Positions 33,746-43,034 of a stretch of DNA of 49,795 nucleotides are shown here, piece after piece. Position numbers and translations under genes: made by a program. The DNA is from Pseudomonadota bacterium (lineage in GTDB: Bacteria; Pseudomonadota; Gammaproteobacteria; DASZBR01). The stretch spans positions 1-49,795 of the forward strand of contig JAJYDF010000025.1 of NCBI GenBank assembly GCA_021777765.1, read 5' to 3'. The notes below the pieces were generated by a model. That model did not search any database and was not told the DNA's origin. It saw only the letters and a program-made list of their open reading frames with translations. How positions within the stretch are numbered: the stretch's first letter is position 1; each line of letters begins with the position of its first letter.

Positions 33746-34217
33746 AGATACCAATATCAAATTTTTAAAAATAATATGATTATAATTCAATCTTGTAATA
33801 ACTGAATCAGAGATATGCACGCAGATCTGTAAGCAATTGCTTACAATTAATGGTGGCCCGACTAAATTAAGTTCAATTTTAGATTATAAATATCATCATA
33901 TAGTAAGTATCTTCATTTATCGAACATTTACAACTTGTTTTGATATACACCAAATATATGGTTTGAAAGATCATTTATAGTAAATTTTTATGAAATATCC
34001 TGCTGTAATATATTTTCAATTGGTGCTTTTTTTTATGATATCTTAGAAAAATATAAAACCTATATTAGATTTGTTATGGTTATCGAAAGAATTAGATGAA
34101 ATTTATAATATTCTCAAAAATGATTGTAAATAATCTTGATAAAATGGGCTAATTATATAACAGCGAACTACTTAAAATAAGAGGCTATAAGTTATATTCA
34201 TCATAACTTGTTTTTGT
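33746..34217. other. Intergenic gap with one palindrome
   Basis: No gene is supported in this stretch. TGTAAGCAATTGCTTACA (33828-33845) is a perfect 18-base palindrome, 83 bases upstream of the minus-strand gene start at 33745, and is probably an operator for that gene. The rest is AT-rich with no other structure I can support. Confidence 0.5.
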
Positions 34218-35786
34218 TCAAATAGTTACGCCGTGACTTTTGCATTGCTCAATTGCATCACCAATCTCTTGAGGAACTATTTTATTTACAACTTTGTTAT
34301 TCTGAGTAATTTGTAAAATCCTAGTTTTATTATCATAAGATGCATTCATATTATTCCAAATGAAGTTTGCAACAATGCTTTTCAAACTTAGTAAATTAAT
34401 ATTTTGATTGACTTTCCTTTTCACACTACCGGTTAATTCTTGAAGCCTTTTTTTATTCTCTACGGTTATATCATTCTCACTTAATGTAACACCTAGTAGG
34501 TGTTTCGGTAGCCTATTATTGAATATTTCAATTAGGGTGGTATTATCTAAGCTGCTTAATTTATTGTCACTAAAATTTAGATTTTTGACGGAAGTTGGCA
34601 TGTTGCTGAAAAATTGAAATGAATAATCAGATTGTGTGAATCCTATGCCTGATAAATCTAAGTGTGTTATATTTTTTGGGATATCCTCAATAATCATGGC
34701 AGTAACAATTGCACGAAGTTCTTTTTTAAATGTATCAGAAAAAGAAATTTTTAAGTGAGTTACGCTATCTGGTAACATTGATAGCAATTGATCAGAAAGA
34801 AAAAGACCATCGTAATTAAGCGTCACCGATTTAATCTTTGCTGGGTAATAGTGCAATAAAGCAGGAATTAATGTTTTTCCAGTTACATCTGAAAACAAAG
34901 TTTTTAATGTTGACAACATATTTTGTTTTGGCAAAAGACGAATATTAGTAGAGAATTTTAAAGCATTTTCTAAAATATCGTCAGCATTATGTAAATAGCT
35001 TTTTGATAAATTTAGTAAAATAAAAAATATCGTATATTCTCGTATAAAATTATTATTTGAATGTAGTAAAGGCATTAATTGCCAAGATATTTCACTGTGT
35101 TTTAATTCGCTTATGCTCTCCTGTGATAATATACCTTCGTTAGTTAGTATACTTATAATGTTTTCAGGTTCTAATTGGCTTAAAATATTATCAACATTCG
35201 TATAGAGCCTTCTAAGTAAGTTACTTGGCGACATTAGGTTAGCCAATGTTTTTCTAGGATTTTCGTTATTTCGATTAGAGTTATTATTTAAATCTATTTC
35301 TTGTTTGATAGCTTTTGGTGTTTTATTGATAAAATAACTAAAAATAGATTTAAAATTAGATAAATGTTTTCCAATGTTTTTTAAGATAGTATTATTTTCA
35401 ATTTTAGTTAGTAGTTGGTTCACATTCACAAAATTTTCATGTGTGGTATTCAAAAAATATGATTTAGAAGTAACTAAGAGTTTCTTAGAATAATAATAGC
35501 CTAATATTTTTTGCTTCGTTTTTATATTCAAGAGCCAGGAGAAAATTGGTTTTTTCCACCATGACATATTTTTAACATTTTCTATTTGCGTCTCAATATT
35601 TGTAACATAATCATTAGTTTCACTTTCATTAGCAAAATAGTCGCTATATTTCTTTTTCCACCATAGCCACCCGGTTTCTTTGTTATCATATTTTTGAATG
35701 ACTTTTTCAAAATTATTTAGCATAAACCAATTGTTGGTTTCTTCCTGTGTTTTTTCCCACTCTTTATTTAAAACAGGTGCAGTCAT
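34218..35786 (-). CDS. Leucine-rich-repeat protein, candidate effector
   Basis: A 522-residue protein. The N-terminal 160 residues are Trp/Lys-rich (WLWWKKKYSDYF, MSWWKKPIFSWLLNIKTK) and helical. Residues about 315-445 contain irregular leucine-rich repeats such as SVTHLKISFS, ITHLDLSGIGF and VKNLNFSDNKLSSLD. There is no signal peptide. LRR proteins of this size are common among secreted effectors of Legionellales, where they bind host proteins. AAGGACATTAT precedes ATG. It is followed upstream by the ankyrin protein gene on the same strand, 83 bases away. Secretion is an inference. Confidence 0.8.
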   Translation of the reverse strand: MTAPVLNKEWEKTQEETNNWFMLNNFEKVIQKYDNKETGWLWWKKKYSDYFANESETNDYVTNIETQIENVKNMSWWKKPIFSWLLNIKTKQKILGYYYSKKLLVTSKSYFLNTTHENFVNVNQLLTKIENNTILKNIGKHLSNFKSIFSYFINKTPKAIKQEIDLNNNSNRNNENPRKTLANLMSPSNLLRRLYTNVDNILSQLEPENIISILTNEGILSQESISELKHSEISWQLMPLLHSNNNFIREYTIFFILLNLSKSYLHNADDILENALKFSTNIRLLPKQNMLSTLKTLFSDVTGKTLIPALLHYYPAKIKSVTLNYDGLFLSDQLLSMLPDSVTHLKISFSDTFKKELRAIVTAMIIEDIPKNITHLDLSGIGFTQSDYSFQFFSNMPTSVKNLNFSDNKLSSLDNTTLIEIFNNRLPKHLLGVTLSENDITVENKKRLQELTGSVKRKVNQNINLLSLKSIVANFIWNNMNASYDNKTRILQITQNNKVVNKIVPQEIGDAIEQCKSHGVTI

Positions 35787-35868
35787 ATAATGTCCTTACA
35801 TCAATATGATATTAGTCTTTAACAATTATAAATTATTATTTATTGTGCATCCATTAATTTAATATATT

Positions 35869-38649
35869 TCATGTGAACCTTTGCTCTGTAGCAATTTGGA
35901 TATTATTGCTATTTCCACTTTTAGGCGTATTGGTAGGCGGCACAAATATTCCATGTTCACCTGCCGCTTGAGCTAATCCTTTTTCTGGCAGTGCTTCAGG
36001 CTTGTTAGCACCACTTTGTTTAGCAGCTATTTTAGACATAATGCGTAACTCCAATGCTTCCATTTCTTCGGCATGTTTTATAGCTTGTTTATCAAGGAGT
36101 GAAGAAAGATTTGCCAATTCTTGCGAATTTTTTAATTCCTGATCTTTTTGTCTTTCCATATCTTCTTTATAACTTTTTATGATTAGTTCAAATCGCTCTT
36201 TGTCATTAACATTCTTTTCTTTTTCCTTTTCTAAAGCTAATGCAGTTTCATTTAGCTTTTGTGCTGTTTCCATTTCATTAATTTCAGCTTGCTGTAGACG
36301 ATAATAAAGTGTTGCTTTCCTAATATTAGTTGATAGCCTAACATATTCATAATCATCTTGGTTTTCATCTACTCGTTCTAATAATTCCTCTATACTACTG
36401 AAAAACATACTTGTACCGAATATACCAGTGTCATTGCCTTTAGCTTTGTTATGTTCAGCAAGCTCGCCCCTTAAATGGCTTACAAGCGCTGAATCATCTC
36501 CCTCTTTACGCGCCAACTCTATATACTTTTTTAGTTTTTGAGCTTTTTGTTGTCTCTGAAAGAGTATGAAGTTATTCAAAAACCATCCTATAAAGGTCAT
36601 TTGTTTACGTCTTAATTGTTTTTCCAAATGTGCCTTATATTCACTTTCAAATTTTATTATTTCTCTTATAAAAATGCTTTCCTTACCAAATGAATCATAA
36701 GCCTGATTTTTAAGGGACAGTATATCTTGAATATAATTATCTGCTAATTGTTCAGGAGTTAGACCATGATTATTTATGACTTCTATTTTTGCACCTCTCG
36801 ATAAAAGTACTTTTATTACCCCTATATGGCCATTAGCACAAGCAACATGTAATAAAGTATTATTTTCTTGGTTACGAAGATTAACAGGCACCTTTGCTGC
36901 GTATAAGTACTCAAATAGAGCTTGTGTATCGTGAGGATAAAAGTTTGGCAAGGTGCTCACTTTATCACGCACTATTCTTGCAATAACTTGTAGGTGTTCA
37001 CCCTCGGCTTTTCGTTTCTTCATGTCATATTTATACCAAGTCATATTATTTTTATCTTCATCATTAGAAATAATTTTTTGGGCACTTTCTAATGATTTTA
37101 ATTGTGTTGTAAGCTTTTCCTTAATCGCTTTCATATCAAACTGCCATCTATGAATATCAATCTGTAGTTCAGATTTTTTAGACAGTAATTTTTCTTTAAA
37201 ATCATTTAATATTTGTTCTTTACGCGCAGGTGAGATATCTTTAAAAGTGAGCTTTTCACCTCGAATGTAAACATTATGATTCCCATTTAACCAATTTTCT
37301 AGCGTAAGAATTATCTTACTCGCTGTTTGTTCACTGATATTATTTAGTTCTTCTTTAAGTTCATTTATATTTTGGAGATGTTCTGGCTGTTTTAGAAATT
37401 TATCTATAGCGCTAATTTGGGCTGTTATAATTTCAGTTTCATATATGTTTTGATAATAATCTTCTCTTAATGCAAACATATGATTTGCTGCGTTATCTTG
37501 CTCGATTTCATCTTGTTCTGGAAAATTAATTCCTAATAATGCCACCATTAATAATACATTACCTGTCTTAGCGGCATCGAATGCAGCATATTCATTAAAA
37601 TTCATTACTTGTGGTGTTTGAGAACTTTCAAGATATTTAATATCCTCTTGCTTAAATTCTGGTTGATATTCATTTAAATATTTTATAATTAATGTTTTTG
37701 GTCGATTGCCTTTTTTGGCTTCATCATTAATATTAATTGCATATTTATTAAGAAATCTTGCTTTTCGTGGATTTTTGCTATCTAGCATTGACATCACGCT
37801 AATTATTTGTATTTGACGTAATTTGATAGCACCATGTTCTTGAAGCTCCTCAAAATTCTGGTTTGTCGCTCTTGATAATAACAACTCTATAGCAATAACA
37901 GATGAAGAATATTGATCATTGACATTTATAGTCCTCGGACTTGGTAACATATTACAATGTGGCTTTTTTAGAACGGCATCTTTATCTATTTTTTTAATTT
38001 TTTCTAAAAATATCGCTGATAGCTGGTAACACTCAGAGCTAAACATTGTATAACATCCATGTGGATCATGAACGGTAAATGAAAGTTGATATTCCCTATT
38101 GGTTTTATGAATGTTAATTTCACCTATCATCCATTTATCGCTTGTGACAGTAAAGGGAAATAAAATTTGTATATTCACTTCAGGGGTTTGAAGGCGTGAA
38201 GCTAATTCACTCCATAATGATGCGCTGTTATTATCAATGATTCTTACATCGATAAAAGGCGAAGATGCTTTTTGAGGGCGAGGATTGTCATTGAAGTAAT
38301 CTGCTAAACAGCTATATTTTTTACCTATCTCTATGGCATTTAATATGGCAATTACATTTGTGTTATTAGGTGATTTCGCAAGAAAATTATTATCGCCTAA
38401 TTGATGAATTTCATACCGTCTATATGAAGCTTTAATAACCATATCTATAGTTAGGGCATTATACCAGGTATCAACCAGTGGAACATATTCAGAGTCGGGT
38501 AACTGTTTGTCGCCAGTAGATATTAACTTAAGCTGAAAATCCCCCGTAGTACCACTTTGTGACTTGTTTCCATCAAATTTGACATCTTTTCCTGAAAGTC
38601 TGTCCTTTTCTTTTTTTATATTATTTTCAATAAATTCATTTGGGTTCAT
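35869..38649 (-). CDS. Ankyrin-repeat coiled-coil protein with protease-like N-terminus
   Basis: A 926-residue protein. Residues about 50-260 have spaced motifs like a Ulp1/C48-type peptidase: a Trp at 62, DKWMIGEI (171-178), VHDPHG (193-198) and NDQYSSSVIAIE (244-255). The catalytic His and Cys positions appear to hold Lys172 and Ser, so it may be inactive. Residues about 575-640 carry two ankyrin repeats (NTLLHVACANGHIGVIKVLL). Long helices follow and a coiled coil covers about 795-895. GAGGAAAAAATT precedes ATG. The make-up suggests a host-directed effector. The peptidase resemblance is tentative. Confidence 0.82.
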   Translation of the reverse strand: MNPNEFIENNIKKEKDRLSGKDVKFDGNKSQSGTTGDFQLKLISTGDKQLPDSEYVPLVDTWYNALTIDMVIKASYRRYEIHQLGDNNFLAKSPNNTNVIAILNAIEIGKKYSCLADYFNDNPRPQKASSPFIDVRIIDNNSASLWSELASRLQTPEVNIQILFPFTVTSDKWMIGEINIHKTNREYQLSFTVHDPHGCYTMFSSECYQLSAIFLEKIKKIDKDAVLKKPHCNMLPSPRTINVNDQYSSSVIAIELLLSRATNQNFEELQEHGAIKLRQIQIISVMSMLDSKNPRKARFLNKYAININDEAKKGNRPKTLIIKYLNEYQPEFKQEDIKYLESSQTPQVMNFNEYAAFDAAKTGNVLLMVALLGINFPEQDEIEQDNAANHMFALREDYYQNIYETEIITAQISAIDKFLKQPEHLQNINELKEELNNISEQTASKIILTLENWLNGNHNVYIRGEKLTFKDISPARKEQILNDFKEKLLSKKSELQIDIHRWQFDMKAIKEKLTTQLKSLESAQKIISNDEDKNNMTWYKYDMKKRKAEGEHLQVIARIVRDKVSTLPNFYPHDTQALFEYLYAAKVPVNLRNQENNTLLHVACANGHIGVIKVLLSRGAKIEVINNHGLTPEQLADNYIQDILSLKNQAYDSFGKESIFIREIIKFESEYKAHLEKQLRRKQMTFIGWFLNNFILFQRQQKAQKLKKYIELARKEGDDSALVSHLRGELAEHNKAKGNDTGIFGTSMFFSSIEELLERVDENQDDYEYVRLSTNIRKATLYYRLQQAEINEMETAQKLNETALALEKEKEKNVNDKERFELIIKSYKEDMERQKDQELKNSQELANLSSLLDKQAIKHAEEMEALELRIMSKIAAKQSGANKPEALPEKGLAQAAGEHGIFVPPTNTPKSGNSNNIQIATEQRFT

Positions 38650-38819
38650 AATTTTTTCCTCGTTTGATAGAAATATAATTTTGTAATCTTTTAATAGTGT
38701 ATTAAATTAAATCAAATAAATAATACGTATACCCCTATAAAAGTCATTACTGAAATAAACATATAAGTATCCACAAATCACCTCATATAAAAAGTAAGTT
38801 AACAAATAATGTAATAATC

Positions 38820-39323
38820 TTAATGTACCGTTGAATGTTTGATTTTCGATAATTTATAAAATAGATCATCAATATCATCTATACTATTACTAAAACCGTA
38901 ATACCCTTTCTTATCGTATATAGTATTTAATGAATTACGTAGAATAGATATTTCGCACTTATGATTTACATAATCAACTGTCATAAATGCAGTATCAGAA
39001 GAATTTAAATCTGATATAAAAGTAACGCCATCAACTGGATCAATGTTTATATGTGCAGGATGAGGTTTTTTATTAAAATCATAAAAAGTTGCTTTTTGCT
39101 TATCTAAGTCATTTAAATCATCTTGAATTAAAACTCTGAAAATTTCATTGGGATCCGAAACGATGCATTCTTGATAAATACCATCAGATAAAAATTCTTG
39201 ATCTTTATGATAAAGGATGTTTGTTATCCAATTTGAATTGATTGTGTCAATAACAAGAAAAATTGTTAATACCATTAGAATGGTAATAGTAAATTTTAAT
39301 ATAGATTTAAGCATATTTTTCAT
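38820..39323 (-). CDS. Membrane-anchored protein of unknown function
   Basis: A 167-residue protein with one N-terminal hydrophobic segment (about 8-27, LKFTITILMVLTIFLVIDTI) and an extracytoplasmic domain of about 140 residues. That domain has two cysteines, in YQECIVSDP and HKCEISIL, which could form a disulfide. The hydrophobic segment may be an uncleaved anchor. I recognise no family. It stands alone between the ankyrin gene and a receiver gene with AT-rich gaps of 170 and 241 bases. Confidence 0.65.
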   Translation of the reverse strand: MKNMLKSILKFTITILMVLTIFLVIDTINSNWITNILYHKDQEFLSDGIYQECIVSDPNEIFRVLIQDDLNDLDKQKATFYDFNKKPHPAHINIDPVDGVTFISDLNSSDTAFMTVDYVNHKCEISILRNSLNTIYDKKGYYGFSNSIDDIDDLFYKLSKIKHSTVH

Positions 39324-39564
39324 AAAATTATTTTATTACTTGTTTTGTTATAGTGAATATCTTTCTTAAGTTATTTCGTTTAATCTTTGCTATCTTAATT
39401 AAAGGAAGTAAAGCAATGTAACTATTTTTAGCTAAATATATGAACATCATCAGCACTAGAAAAATGTCAAACCTTTTTAATGAAAAAGCGTCTTATAGAT
39501 GTCTAATATTATTAGTCAATAGAATATAAGTATACGCTTTACATTTTTTTGATAATAAGTTATT

Positions 39565-39954
39565 TCATAATTGACTTTTTGTATTTTTAGCCCATCTATT
39601 TATTTTTAATTCAAGAATATCAATTGAGTATGGCTTGCTTATTACATCATTTATTCCTGCCAATTTACATTTTTCCATAAAATTATCATCTACAAGATTA
39701 GCTGTAACAGCGATAATTGGGATCTGTTTAGCTAATATTTCACGCATAGCCTTACACACCTCAAATCCATCTATATCTGGTAATCCTATATCTAATAAAA
39801 TTAAGTTATAGTCATCATTAATAGACTCTAAAGCTTTTATTCCATTTTCAGCAATTGTAATAGCTGAATATCCAAGTCTAGTTAAAAATGAGTGAGCAAC
39901 TCTAATGTTAACAGGATGATCATCAACTACTAATATTTTATATTGTTCTTTCAT
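39565..39954 (-). CDS. Stand-alone response-regulator receiver
   Basis: A 129-residue CheY-like protein with all active residues: D11-D12 (LVVDDH), acceptor D55 (LILLDIGLPD), T84 and K107. It has no output domain. I start at ATG 39954, which has CAAAGGAG at the right distance; the longer frame from 40053 begins with TTG. It lies directly after another receiver gene on the same strand and about 3 kb from the hybrid kinase, so the three may form one phosphorelay. Confidence 0.9.
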   Translation of the reverse strand: MKEQYKILVVDDHPVNIRVAHSFLTRLGYSAITIAENGIKALESINDDYNLILLDIGLPDIDGFEVCKAMREILAKQIPIIAVTANLVDDNFMEKCKLAGINDVISKPYSIDILELKINRWAKNTKSQL

Positions 39955-40049
39955 GGCAATCTCCTTTGTGTCAAACTCAAAATTTATTTTTGAATTGTTC
40001 TCTATAGGATATTTATAATTTAACATGGGAATTTTTACCTCGTGAGTTC

Positions 40050-40520
40050 TCAAATAAGTTTATCTATGACATCTTTTAAAAAATTTATATCTATTGGTTT
40101 TTTTATAAATCCATTCATACCTGCTGATATACATAATTCTTTAGCATCATCATCAAATGATGTTACTGCTATTATTGGAATATCTTTTAAATTGGGTAAT
40201 GTTCTAATTTTTTTACATAATTCAATTCCGTTTAAATCTGGTAATGAAATATCTAAAAAAATGAGATCAAAGTGGTTTTGTAAATGCGATAGGGCTTCAT
40301 TAGCACTGTTTGCAAAAGTTATATTTTTTACTCCTGTTTCGGCCAACAACCATTTCATAACTGTTATATTTACAATATCGTCTTCTATAACGAGTACTTT
40401 TAAACCTTCTAACTTCCCTTTATTGTTATCTCCTCGATCAGATAATTTATAAGACATAAGCTCACAACTTTGCTTTCTGGCTATTAACATTGGGTTAAAA
40501 GCCTTACCACTAATTCCCAT
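40050..40520 (-). CDS. Stand-alone response-regulator receiver
   Basis: A 156-residue protein with a 38-residue polar N-terminus and a full receiver domain: acidic residues E46-D47-D48 (LVIEDD), acceptor D90 (LIFLDISLPD), T120 and K140/K141. No output domain. The start is uncertain: ATG 40520, 40490 or 40457 are possible, the last within SYKLSDRG and nearest the domain. Its promoter region is shared with the divergent S24-like repressor, whose repeated operators lie between them, so the repressor probably controls both. Confidence 0.86.
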   Translation of the reverse strand: MGISGKAFNPMLIARKQSCELMSYKLSDRGDNNKGKLEGLKVLVIEDDIVNITVMKWLLAETGVKNITFANSANEALSHLQNHFDLIFLDISLPDLNGIELCKKIRTLPNLKDIPIIAVTSFDDDAKELCISAGMNGFIKKPIDINFLKDVIDKLI

Positions 40521-40561
40521 ATTAAAAACTAGCTAAAATGTCATTTAGAGACGGATAAATT

Positions 40562-40657
40562 TAGACAAATGTCGTATAATATGAGTCACGAATCATTTAT
40601 ATGCGACAAATGTAGCATGTTAATAGTTTTATGTCAACAAAAAACGACAAATGTCGT
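40562..40657. promoter_or_regulatory. Three operator copies between receiver and repressor genes
   Basis: The near-palindrome ACGACAAATGTCGT occurs as TAGACAAATGTCGT (40562-40575), GCGACAAATGTAGC (40603-40616) and ACGACAAATGTCGT (40644-40657), 41 bases apart each time. TATAAT follows the first at 40575-40580. The even spacing (about four helical turns) suggests cooperative binding by the repressor at 40651. The third copy covers its first ATG. Confidence 0.68.
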
Positions 40658-41349
40658 ATTTACGCATGGGTAATATGGAATACATGTTAGAAAACGATGA
40701 ATCTGCAAGTGCATTTGGTAAGCGGTTAAAACATTTAAGGCTCCTTGCTGACTTAAATAGAAACCAGCTTGCTGAGATGGCAAATATAAATAAATCCACA
40801 ATTAGTCATTGGGAACATGCTAGGTCACAGCATGGTAATCCACCGACCCGTACAAGCATTGGAAAGTTATTAGATGCTTTCAGAACAACAGGATGGGCTT
40901 GCAGCGAAAGTTGGCTTTTAACTGGTAAAGGAAATCCACCGATAAAAATTCATGATGAGACTATTGGGGCGGCAGGATACATTTCACAACAAGATAGCGT
41001 ATCAGAATTAAATCAATGGACTTTTAATGATGAAGTAAAATTATTCATGAAAAATAAAAACGCAGTGACATTTAAAATGAGCAATACTTATATGTATCCT
41101 ATATTTCAAGATGGTGATTTCTTGGGTGGAATATGGCAGCCTAGTGATATAATTAATGAGGAAAAAATTTGCATAATAGATGTAGATAATAATTTACAAG
41201 TAAGACGTGTAAAAAAGAGCAGCCAAGAAAATTTATTTAACGTTGCATATCTTGTTTATGATAAAAATCAAAAAGAACCATTTGAAATGAATAATGTAAA
41301 GCTAAAAGAAGTAGCTCCGGTTATTCGTCTCTGGAGACAGAAGATGTAA
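40651..41349 (+). CDS. HTH/S24-like repressor, probably non-cleavable
   Basis: A regulator of up to 232 residues. A Cro/CI-type HTH (about 22-60, RNQLAEMANINKSTISHWEHA) is followed by an S24-like domain (about 125-230). The family's Ser-Met-x-Pro reads TYMYP, with Tyr147 for the catalytic Ser, and the Lys position falls in QVRRVKK (R185/R186), so autocleavage is unlikely. The first ATG (40651) lies inside an operator. ATG 40666, 40675 or 40684 are alternatives, the last with TGGA close upstream. It converges on the hybrid kinase gene, with stop codons two bases apart. Confidence 0.85.
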   Translation: MSYLRMGNMEYMLENDESASAFGKRLKHLRLLADLNRNQLAEMANINKSTISHWEHARSQHGNPPTRTSIGKLLDAFRTTGWACSESWLLTGKGNPPIKIHDETIGAAGYISQQDSVSELNQWTFNDEVKLFMKNKNAVTFKMSNTYMYPIFQDGDFLGGIWQPSDIINEEKICIIDVDNNLQVRRVKKSSQENLFNVAYLVYDKNQKEPFEMNNVKLKEVAPVIRLWRQKM

Positions 41350-41351
41350 AA

Positions 41352-43004
41352 CTAATCATTTTTATCACTATCTAAAAAAGCATCTATAGAATCTTTTAAT
41401 TGTTCCTCTTTAACAGGTTTTGGTAAAACAGTTATTGCACCTTCATTCAGAAAAAGATCAATATCATCCTCAGAAGCATGAGAAGTGATAACAATTACAG
41501 GTATATATTTATTGAACTTGTGTTTAAGTTTTCTTAGCACCTCAATTCCATTTATATCAGGTAAAGTTATATCTAATAACAATAGATCATAATTTTTGCT
41601 TTCATATAATTGAATACCTTGGTATCCTGTAGTAGCAATATCAATATGATGCCCGTGATCTTCTAATAATTTTTTATGATTTAATTGAGCAATTGGATCA
41701 TCTTCAATGAGCAAAATGTTTAAAATTTTTGAGTGTATTTTATCGGATAATAATTCTTTGGCTTTTGTAATACCTAAAGCATCTTTATAAGGTATAATTA
41801 GTACAACTTTTGTTCCCTTTTCTGGGCTACTTTCAATACTTAATTTACCATCTGAAGCTTCAATTTTTAATTTTGCTTGAGGAAGTCTTAATGATGGTTT
41901 ATTGTACTTATGTGTATCATCAGTATTTACATTATTAGTTAATGCAGTAAAAATGTTGTTCAATGTATTTTCAGAAATGCCAATTCCAAAGTCCTCAATA
42001 GTAATTTTTATATATTTTTGTTTATCATTATTATTGGCCTCAGCTTTTATCAAAACAACACCATCTTTTTTACTAAATCTAATTGCATTTCCAATAATAA
42101 TTTGTAAAGCTTCATATATATTCCTATAATCAATCACGACATTTTCGGGAATATTTTTAGATATATTTACACTGATATCAATTGTATCTGTATTTAAATA
42201 GGAATTATTGTTAATAGCACGTTCTATCAAATTTGCTATATTTGTTTCTTCAAATCTACTTTTGATACCTTCTGTTTGAAGTTTATGAAGTTCGCCTAAA
42301 TTTTCAAGATAATTTAATGCTTTTGTAGATTCTTTAGAGCAGATATTGCAATGATTAATAATTTGATTGTTAATGTCATTGAATTTGGAAACAAGAATAC
42401 CTTTTTCATTATTATTAAAATTATCTAAAACTTCAGTATGAAAAAATTCTTTAATTTTATTGATTTCACTAACTAAAGCCATTAAAAGTGTTGTTACATT
42501 AGCAATTGGGCCTCTCATTTCATGAGTGACTATTGATAGAAATTCAGATTTTGCTTTATAAGCAGCAGCAGTTTTCTTTATTTGTTCAGCATAATCTTGT
42601 TGGGCTTTTTTTAATTCTGTGATATCTAATGATGTCCCTAATATACCAATTACATTTCCGTTTTTATCAAATAGGGGCTCTTTTTTTGAGAGAAAAACTG
42701 CAGTAGTTCCATCTACTAATTTACCTGGCTCTTCTATGGTTATTGCTTTTTTTGTATTTATTACTTCACAGTTTGCTTTGTCTAGTATCTCAGGAATATT
42801 TGAGTTTTTATTCCATGGTAAGTCAGCATTAGTTTTTCCTATTATTTCATCTACTGATTTTAACCCAGCAGATTTTGCTTGTTGTTCATTGCAACCTTGG
42901 TATACACCATTAATATCTTGCCAATAAATATGGCCTGGCATTTTTGCAAGTATGCTTCTTAATTTATTAACTTCATCTTCTAAATTATTTTTTGATTTTG
43001 ACAT
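41352..43004 (-). CDS. PAS-domain hybrid histidine kinase
   Basis: A 550-residue cytosolic kinase. A PAS domain (about 15-135: GHIYWQDINGVYQGCN and GKTNADLPW) is followed by a histidine-phosphotransfer helix with His161 (LSIVTHEMRGPIAN) and an ATPase domain with N box GNAIRFS (305-311) and G1 box DFGIGIS (338-344). A receiver completes it, with D435-D436 (LLIEDD is 432-437), D478 (LLLLDITLPD), T505 and K-P near 522. The usual G2 glycines are missing (PSLRLPQAKLKI). No membrane segment, so the ligand must be intracellular. It is the last gene of an operon with SemiSWEET and cyclodipeptide synthase, 30 bases after the latter. Confidence 0.92.
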   Translation of the reverse strand: MSKSKNNLEDEVNKLRSILAKMPGHIYWQDINGVYQGCNEQQAKSAGLKSVDEIIGKTNADLPWNKNSNIPEILDKANCEVINTKKAITIEEPGKLVDGTTAVFLSKKEPLFDKNGNVIGILGTSLDITELKKAQQDYAEQIKKTAAAYKAKSEFLSIVTHEMRGPIANVTTLLMALVSEINKIKEFFHTEVLDNFNNNEKGILVSKFNDINNQIINHCNICSKESTKALNYLENLGELHKLQTEGIKSRFEETNIANLIERAINNNSYLNTDTIDISVNISKNIPENVVIDYRNIYEALQIIIGNAIRFSKKDGVVLIKAEANNNDKQKYIKITIEDFGIGISENTLNNIFTALTNNVNTDDTHKYNKPSLRLPQAKLKIEASDGKLSIESSPEKGTKVVLIIPYKDALGITKAKELLSDKIHSKILNILLIEDDPIAQLNHKKLLEDHGHHIDIATTGYQGIQLYESKNYDLLLLDITLPDINGIEVLRKLKHKFNKYIPVIVITSHASEDDIDLFLNEGAITVLPKPVKEEQLKDSIDAFLDSDKND

Positions 43005-43034
43005 AAAGGTACCAATTTTTATTTAAGTAAATAA

